DNA of 10,699 bases from an uncultured Alphaproteobacteria bacterium (GTDB lineage Bacteria; Pseudomonadota; Alphaproteobacteria; Sphingomonadales; Sphingomonadaceae), in the NCBI GenBank assembly GCA_903939555.1, contig CAJAHV010000072.1, positions 1 to 10,699 of the forward strand. The letters are read 5' to 3'. The notes under the pieces are model-generated. The model saw only the letters and a list, made by a program, of their open reading frames with translations, was not told where the DNA came from and made no database searches. Positions 6,808 to 10,699 of this stretch are shown here, in pieces. The stretch's first letter is position 1. The number at the start of each line of letters is the position of its first letter. Both the position numbers and the translations under genes were made by a program.

Positions 6808-7191
6808 TCAAACCACGCGGCTGCGCAGCCGGAATTCGACGATGCCCTGGCTCCAGCCTTCGGCATCGGTCAGCACCAGCGTGCGCAGCAACCGGGCCGA
6901 CACCAGCAGATGGCCGTCGCGGTTGCCTGCCAGCGCCGCCAGCCGGGTTTCGACCCTGCCCATGATCGCCTTGGCACGCGCCGCGCCCGGCCCTGCATCC
7001 CAGACGTTGATCGCGATGCGATGTTCATGGCCGGTTTCGGTCTTGGTGCTCCAGTCGCTGACCAGGTCACTCCCGATAACGAGATAGGGCGGCGGCGCAT
7101 CGGCCGGCGGGCCATCATGAACGCCGGTGATGCCATCGATACCAGCCAGCGCGGCCACCAGCAGGCGCTGCATTGCCAGACTGGCACTCAT
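6808..7191 (-). CDS. Tail terminator protein, DUF3168 family (GTA g8-like), 127 aa
   Basis: Caps the tail tube at the head-proximal end and stops tube growth. The DUF3168 signature is clear: PPYLVIGSDLVSDWSTKTETG (residues ~34-54), then EHRIAINVWD, then a helix AKAIMGRVETRLAAL, and a C-terminal strand pair including GIVEFRLRSRV. The WSTKTE.G.EH segment is the most diagnostic part. Length is usual for the family (~125-140). The start ATG at 7191 overlaps the preceding stop (ATGA). Four bases after its own stop codon a strong intrinsic terminator hairpin begins, separating it from the major tail gene. Confidence 0.88.
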   Translation of the reverse strand: MSASLAMQRLLVAALAGIDGITGVHDGPPADAPPPYLVIGSDLVSDWSTKTETGHEHRIAINVWDAGPGAARAKAIMGRVETRLAALAGNRDGHLLVSARLLRTLVLTDAEGWSQGIVEFRLRSRVV

Positions 7192-7442
7192 GGCTGGTCT
7201 CCCTGTCCATGGTCGCCGGCGATCAGCGCCCGCAGCCGCGGGTCGGCAGCGCGGCGACGGCTGCCGAAGGCGCGCACGACAAGGCCATGGCCGTGCAGCC
7301 GCACATCATCGGCGATGGTCACGGTGATACCGGGCAAGCCTGCCGCCCGTGCCGCCAAGGCCGAGTTCGCGACCCCGGCAGCGGTTTCGCCGCGCGCGGT
7401 CGCCCGGGCCAGCAGGCCCGCCCAGATGCTCGCCCCGGTCAT
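7188..7442 (-). CDS. Unidentified small protein between head-closure and tail-terminator genes, 84 aa
   Basis: Coupled by ATGA overlaps on both sides (start at 7442 overlaps the head-closure stop; stop at 7188 overlaps the tail-terminator start), so it is a genuine member of the operon. The N-terminal ~35 residues are Ala-rich and likely helical; then comes a strand (GITVTIADDVRLHGHGLVVRAFGSRRRAADPRLRALI) and a polar tail. In many phages this slot holds an HK97 gp10-like tail-completion protein, but this one is shorter than that family and I see no firm signature. The reference Rhodobacter capsulatus GTA order has no extra full gene here. Function is unknown; a neck or tail-completion accessory is the most reasonable guess from position. 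Confidence 0.7.
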   Translation of the reverse strand: MTGASIWAGLLARATARGETAAGVANSALAARAAGLPGITVTIADDVRLHGHGLVVRAFGSRRRAADPRLRALIAGDHGQGDQP

Positions 7443-7765
7443 GCCTCGCGCGCCTCGCAGCGCAGCATGATGCGGTCACGCCGGCGCGGATCAGGCTCCA
7501 TCGCCAGCACCACGAGCAACAGGCCATCCCAGCGCAACCGCGAGGTCAGGCCCACCGCCACCGGCTGGCGCAGCGTCACCCGCCAGCGCCGCCGCGAGCG
7601 CCGGGCTTCCCCGTCACCACGGCCGGCGCCATCGGGCTCGATCGCCGCGAGCCGTTCCGGCCCGGCCTGCCAGTGCCCGACATCGGCACCGGCGTCGTCG
7701 CGCGCTGCCACCCACGCCTCGATCACGACGCGCTCGCAGAGCGCGCCGGCAAATTCATCAGCCAT
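7439..7765 (-). CDS. Head-closure / head-tail joining protein (GTA g7-like), 108 aa
   Basis: Likely stopper protein that closes the DNA-filled head and joins it to the tail. The start is decided by AAGGA at 7772-7776, 6 nt before ATG 7765; the ATG at 7771 touches the site and would be too close, and further upstream extension would invade the connector gene. The sequence fits the phage head-tail joining family (PF05521-like): an N-terminal strand (ERVVIEAWVAARDDAGADVGHW), a basic linker (residues ~50-62) and the late strand pair LTSRLRWDGLLLVVLAMEPDPRRRDRIMLRCEA, where R-x-R-W-D-G-x-x-L is characteristic. Length of ~108 is usual. Its stop overlaps the next gene's start as ATGA. Confidence 0.8.
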   Translation of the reverse strand: MADEFAGALCERVVIEAWVAARDDAGADVGHWQAGPERLAAIEPDGAGRGDGEARRSRRRWRVTLRQPVAVGLTSRLRWDGLLLVVLAMEPDPRRRDRIMLRCEAREA

Positions 7766-7771
7766 GATCAT

Positions 7772-7776
7772 TCCTT
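7772..7776 (-). promoter_or_regulatory. Ribosome binding site deciding the head-closure gene start
   Basis: AAGGA lies 6 nt before ATG 7765 and directly abuts the ATG at 7771, so it selects 7765. It overlaps the first base of the connector gene's TGA stop. Confidence 0.65.
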
Positions 7777-8309
7777 CAGTTGAGGCGCAGCCGTCGCCAG
7801 GGCCGCCACAGCGCCACCACCGCTGCGGGCGGCGGGCCGGCATCGGCGGCATCGCGATGGCTGAACAGATGCGCCACCAGCCGTATCAGCCCCTGCCGCA
7901 ACGGTTCGGGCACGCCGTTCCAATCGGGCCCCAGCCCGGCGCGAAAGCGCACCACCGGGGGCGCCCCCGCCACCGAACCACACAGACGCACCCAGCCGCA
8001 CCCGGCCGGATCGATATCGCTTTCAAAAGCGCTGCCGGGCAAAGGGGTGTCGCCCTGCAGGATGCCGGTGATGGCAACCACCGGCAGTGCACTGATGCGT
8101 TGCCAATGGCTGGCCAGCGCCAGCCGCTGTTCGCCGTCACGCACGACAAGCCATTGCCCGGTAAAGGCCTCGCACAAGGCCATGGCGGTGCGGATCAGCC
8201 CCGCCAACAGGGCATCGTCATCATCGCGCTCGAGCCGCAAATACGCCTTGCATTCCGCCAGGCTGACCGCCAGCGCGCTGGCGCCTCGGGACAGGGTCAA
8301 ATCCGCCAT
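7776..8309 (-). CDS. Head-tail connector (phiE125 gp8 / GTA g6-like adaptor), 177 aa
   Basis: Adaptor ring protein that joins the portal to the neck of siphovirus-like particles. The N-terminus (SLAECKAYLRLERDDDDALL, residues ~16-35) followed by AMALCEAFTGQWLV is the helical signature of the phiE125 gp8/HK97 gp6 connector family, where D-D-A-L-L lies between the first two helices. A beta-rich middle (WQRISALPVVAITGI) and a late helix (LRQGLIRLVAHLFSHRD) also fit. Length is near the family's usual ~180-200 residues. ATG 8309 overlaps the preceding stop by one base; a GTG one codon upstream (8312) is an alternative start. The position just before the head-closure gene matches GTA gene order (g6 then g7). 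The C-terminus (LWRPWRRLRLN) is very basic. Confidence 0.85.
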   Translation of the reverse strand: MADLTLSRGASALAVSLAECKAYLRLERDDDDALLAGLIRTAMALCEAFTGQWLVVRDGEQRLALASHWQRISALPVVAITGILQGDTPLPGSAFESDIDPAGCGWVRLCGSVAGAPPVVRFRAGLGPDWNGVPEPLRQGLIRLVAHLFSHRDAADAGPPPAAVVALWRPWRRLRLN

Positions 8310-8590
8310 CACTGGTTCTCCACGCGCAGGACAAGCGTGCGTTCATCGCTGCGGCCGTCTGAAAAGATCACCCGGTTGGTGACGTGGTAAAGTTGCCCCT
8401 GCTGCCCGCCGCCCAGCGTGGCGACGCTGCGCAAGGCTTCGCGGACACTCGCCGCCACCGTTACCGCGTCGCTGCCGCCCGGCGTTACCGCCCAGGTCGA
8501 TTCGACCAGTGTTAGGCCGGCCGGCACATTGGCCGACCAGTCGATGGCAAAATCGATCATTGCCATCGGGTCCTTCAAGAAGATCGCCAC
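8309..8590 (-). CDS. Small fibre-tail adaptor-like phage protein, 93 aa
   Basis: Starts at GTG 8590, with a strong GGGAGG at 8598-8603 spaced 7 nt away. An ATG at 8595-8597 is in another frame. The N-terminus (KDP followed by a D.A.DWS motif, residues ~7-19) and the following W.V.P pattern resemble a family of ~90-110-residue phage proteins that are annotated as fibre-tail adaptors. Several amphipathic strands follow, ending with a VIFSDGRSDERTLVLRV stretch, as in an immunoglobulin-like beta sandwich. The TGA at 8309-8311 shares one base with the ATG of the next gene (TGATG), so the two are translationally coupled. The adaptor role is a tentative family recognition supported by the upstream fibre gene; it could equally be another small virion protein. 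Confidence 0.65.
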   Translation of the reverse strand: MAIFLKDPMAMIDFAIDWSANVPAGLTLVESTWAVTPGGSDAVTVAASVREALRSVATLGGGQQGQLYHVTNRVIFSDGRSDERTLVLRVENQ

Positions 8591-8597
8591 CGATCAT

Positions 8598-8603
8598 CCT
8601 CCC
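8598..8603 (-). promoter_or_regulatory. Ribosome binding site supporting a GTG start
   Basis: GGGAGG, 7 nt upstream of GTG 8590, supports initiation of the adaptor-like 93-aa protein at a GTG rather than at an internal ATG (8566). Confidence 0.65.
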
Positions 8604-8615
8604 TCGCTGTCAGGT

Positions 8616-8635
8616 AAAACCGGCCGTCCGGGCCG
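8616..8635 (-). terminator. Weak hairpin with short T-run after the 122-aa gene
   Basis: On the minus strand CGGCC-CGGAC-GGCCG forms a perfect 5-bp stem with a five-base loop, followed by G and four T residues. It lies in the 56-nt gap between the 122-aa protein (stop 8647) and the adaptor-like gene (start 8590). The T-run is short, so it may be a weak terminator, a processing site or chance in GC-rich DNA. Confidence 0.3.
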
Positions 8636-8646
8636 TGCGCTGGGCA

Positions 8647-9015
8647 TCAGACCGGCGCACCGATCTCGATCGACCAGCCGGCAATACTGACCTGCCCACC
8701 GACAACCAGCGCCTGCGCGGGGCACGTCGTGACGTACAGCAGCCGCGACCCGGCAACATCGAGGAGCGCGATATGATCGGCGGTGCCGGCCGCAAGTGCC
8801 GCGAGGCCGGCCTTGGCAGCGATCATGACCTTGCGGCCCGACACATCGCCGGTCGCGAGGCTGAAATCGCCGGGGCCGAGCGCGGCCTGCACCAGCTTGC
8901 CGGCGTCGGCCGCGGCAAAGCTGGCTGGCTGGCCATTGAGCGCGATGAGGCGGGTGGCGGCAGCGACGATATTGAGGCTGCCGTCGATGACGTCGTTGCT
9001 TGCGAACTTGGACAT
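8647..9015 (-). CDS. Small phage structural protein of unknown function, 122 aa
   Basis: Begins with ATG at 9015, preceded by AAGGA with 7-nt spacing, a convincing start. The opening (MSKFASNDVIDGSLNIV) resembles small proteins that accompany phage fibre and adaptor genes, with an N-terminal segment on residues followed by several short hydrophobic beta-strand candidates (HIALLDVAG, RLLYVTT, ALVVGGQVSI, WSIEIGAPV). No signal peptide, membrane segment or enzymatic motif is visible. It sits between the fibre gene and the adaptor-like gene, so a role in fibre assembly, attachment or virion decoration is plausible but is inferred only from position. I do not recognise a specific family with confidence. 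Confidence 0.7.
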   Translation of the reverse strand: MSKFASNDVIDGSLNIVAAATRLIALNGQPASFAAADAGKLVQAALGPGDFSLATGDVSGRKVMIAAKAGLAALAAGTADHIALLDVAGSRLLYVTTCPAQALVVGGQVSIAGWSIEIGAPV

Positions 9016-9030
9016 GTCAGTTTCCTTCTT

Positions 9031-10699
9031 TCACGAGACAAAAAGAGTCGTTGCAATGCGATCGGGTACCAGCGTGCGTGCTGCGGGCACTGCCGGCACC
9101 ACAGGCCCGGCGATGACGCGGCCGGCAGCGGCCCGTTGCGGATGTGCGGACGTGACCGGCAACAGCCATTCGGCAACCGCATCGGACATCAACAGCGATG
9201 CCATGGCGCGGTTCGGCATGGACGCCGCAAAGACAGCCAGCGTGGCCGTCCAGGCAACCGATGCCGGCGCTGCACGCTGGCCGTGGCCGGCACTCGCCGG
9301 TGCAAGGGCGCCCGTCCACGACAGCAGCAATGCCGCCACATGCTGGGCATGCGCGGCGCCGGCGGGCATCAGCAGCGCCGACCCCGACAGGCCGGGCGAA
9401 CCGGCGAACTGCCCCGACCGCACCGATGCCGGCGCGACAAGGCTGTCGGCCCGCTCGATCGCCCCGGCCGCGCCGGAACCATCATTGCGCCGCGCATTGC
9501 CCAGCAGATCGAAACCCGTCACCGCGCGCCCGGCCGGAATGCGGTCGAACAGCGCCGCACGTGGCGCATAATCCCCGGCGGCCGCCAGGTTGTTGCCAAC
9601 CGCCAACGACGTGTCGTTGACCCACAAATTGCCATAACCGACATTGACCTGCGACAGCGGCGGCATGGCATCGCCATTCCACGCAGTCGGGCTGGTGCCG
9701 CTTTCATTGTTGGCGCTGCTGTCACCCGAAACAATGCCAAAGCGGGCATTGCCGAAACGATAGGCAAAAGTGCCGGTGCGGTTGCCCGAAGCGCCGCCAG
9801 CGCCGGCAAAAGTATCAGCCTTGGTGTTCAACTGCGATGCAGCAATGCCGATGTCGCGCACTTCCTTCAGCACGCGGGTCGATGCCGCCTCGTTATACGG
9901 GCCGTTGGCGCGCGCGCCGGCCAGGCTCAGATAGGCCCGGTTGACGTTGGCGACGGCGGGCTGATCGACCGGCCCCGTCGCATAATCCGAACTAAGCTGG
10001 AATGTCGGACTTTCGCCAACCCCCAGGACACCCGCCGTCGCCCCGGTGCGTACCTTGCGCAACAGCACATTGACCCAACTTTCGCCGCGCACCCCGATGG
10101 CGCGCGTATGGCCCGCCGTGACCGTGACGCCAGCCGTGCCGCTATCATCGCTGTCGATACGGACGTTGTGAACCATGCGGCCCTTGATTTCGGGAGAGGC
10201 GCCAACCGGCAGCGATACCAGCGTGCAGCGCGGCAGGTGGCAGCCGATGACCGAAACGCCATTGCAATCGGCCCTTTTGCTGTTCGCCGAATTGTCGATC
10301 GTGCAGCCGTGTAACTGCACCAGCCCGGCGAACAGGCTGGCGTTGTTGATGATTACATCGTCGCCAAAACTGGTGAAGCTGTTGCGGTGCAGCCAGCGAT
10401 ACCCAGAGCGCGAAAACACTGCATTGGCGTTGTCGTTGTTGCCGGTGCCGGCGCAATCGCGGACAACCAGATAAATTGCAGCGGCTTTTGTCTGTTGCGT
10501 GGTCGAAGCGCCTACTGAGGTGCCATCGACCACCGTATGCGTCAGACCCGCCACGCCGGGGAAAATACCGATGCCATCAAGTATTGTGCGGGACGGCACA
10601 GTTCTTGCTGTCGTGGGGGCTATCCCATTGGTCGTCAGGCCGGTATCCGAAATAGCCGAGCCAACCTCGCGCGTGATGCCGAAATACCCCAGACCCGGC
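9031..10699 (-). CDS. Beta-helix tail fibre/spike-like protein, partial (N-terminus outside window)
   Basis: Probable receptor-binding or surface-degrading tail fibre. 555 residues are visible and the frame stays open to the right edge, so the start lies outside. An internal GTG at 10599 has no ribosome binding site and is unlikely to be the start. The first half has short strand-turn stretches rich in Asn, Asp, Ser and Gly (for example VIINNASLF, LHGCTIDNS, GVSVIGCHL), typical of right-handed parallel beta-helices of the pectate-lyase type used by phage spikes. The last ~130 residues change character to Ala/Pro/His-rich degenerate repeats of about 23 residues (pattern LAPA.A.H.QRAA...V.W). 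No catalytic residue can be assigned. It ends with TGA at 9031, 15 nt before the next gene, followed by two small genes that may be its partners. Fibre identity is an inference from fold-like pattern and context; a non-fibre virion surface protein is possible. Confidence 0.6.
   Translation of the reverse strand, partial: PGLGYFGITREVGSAISDTGLTTNGIAPTTARTVPSRTILDGIGIFPGVAGLTHTVVDGTSVGASTTQQTKAAAIYLVVRDCAGTGNNDNANAVFSRSGYRWLHRNSFTSFGDDVIINNASLFAGLVQLHGCTIDNSANSKRADCNGVSVIGCHLPRCTLVSLPVGASPEIKGRMVHNVRIDSDDSGTAGVTVTAGHTRAIGVRGESWVNVLLRKVRTGATAGVLGVGESPTFQLSSDYATGPVDQPAVANVNRAYLSLAGARANGPYNEAASTRVLKEVRDIGIAASQLNTKADTFAGAGGASGNRTGTFAYRFGNARFGIVSGDSSANNESGTSPTAWNGDAMPPLSQVNVGYGNLWVNDTSLAVGNNLAAAGDYAPRAALFDRIPAGRAVTGFDLLGNARRNDGSGAAGAIERADSLVAPASVRSGQFAGSPGLSGSALLMPAGAAHAQHVAALLLSWTGALAPASAGHGQRAAPASVAWTATLAVFAASMPNRAMASLLMSDAVAEWLLPVTSAHPQRAAAGRVIAGPVVPAVPAARTLVPDRIATTLFVS
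9040..9400 (-). repeat. Degenerate ~23-residue protein repeats in the fibre C-terminus
   Basis: The reading frame shows about five successive units of 22-24 residues with the loose pattern L.PA.A.H.QRAA...V.W, for example LMPAGAAHAQHVAALLLSW, APASAGHGQRAAPASVAW and LLPVTSAHPQRAAAG. DNA identity between units is low, so this is a protein-level repeat. Confidence 0.55.

Noticed and set aside
8509..10314. 601-codon plus-strand open frame
   Set aside because: Antisense to the fibre-like and small structural genes; low-complexity Arg/Gly/Gln-rich translation, no ribosome binding site or domain.
1..10699. Integrase, lysis genes, tRNA genes, CRISPR arrays, insertion sequences or attachment sites
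   Set aside because: None seen on either strand. The window is filled end to end by minus-strand structural genes, with the largest gene-free gap only 56 nt.

Overview
The window is one long, tightly packed minus-strand block of phage morphogenesis genes, read from high to low coordinates. It is strongly GC-rich, and its genes match the tail module of alphaproteobacterial gene transfer agents (GTAs) and GTA-like siphophages. A Sphingomonadales-type alphaproteobacterium carrying a GTA-like prophage, or a modified GTA cluster, is the best reading (inference). There is no plus-strand gene I can support, and no RNA gene, CRISPR array, integrase, lysis gene or attachment site.

Layout in transcription order. 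Right end (10699-8309): a receptor-binding-like module made of a beta-helix tail fibre/spike whose N-terminus lies outside the window, a 122-aa protein of unknown role, and a 93-aa protein resembling small fibre-tail adaptors. Middle (8309-6808): the head-tail interface, with a phiE125 gp8-like connector (GTA g6 position), a head-closure protein (g7), an unidentified 84-aa protein and a DUF3168 tail terminator (g8). A strong intrinsic terminator hairpin (6781-6803) follows. Next come the major tail (tube) protein (g9), two small GTA-type tail assembly chaperones (g10 and g10.1) and a very short tape measure (g11). Left half: a 779-aa distal tail protein in which a glycoside-hydrolase-like barrel precedes the usual DUF2460 domain (g12), a DUF2163 hub protein with a cysteine cluster (g13), an NlpC/P60 peptidase (g14) and the first 554 residues of the large tail-tip protein (g15), which runs off the left edge.

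The genes are coupled by ATGA overlaps (g7/84-aa/g8, g9/g10/g10.1, g11/g12), by an 11-nt overlap (g10.1/g11) or by gaps of 2-18 nt. This indicates one transcription unit, interrupted only by the terminator before g9.

Together the products would build the neck, tube and tip of a short-tailed siphovirus-like particle. The tip would carry two likely cell-envelope-degrading activities: the peptidase g14 and the glycosidase-like part of g12. The most notable points are that the g15 homologue appears to lack the TIM-barrel domain found in Rhodobacter capsulatus GTA g15 while a TIM-barrel-like domain sits on the distal tail protein instead, that the fibre module lies upstream of the head-tail connector, and that a terminator sits immediately before the tail tube gene. 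I cannot tell without database searches which of these are already described.
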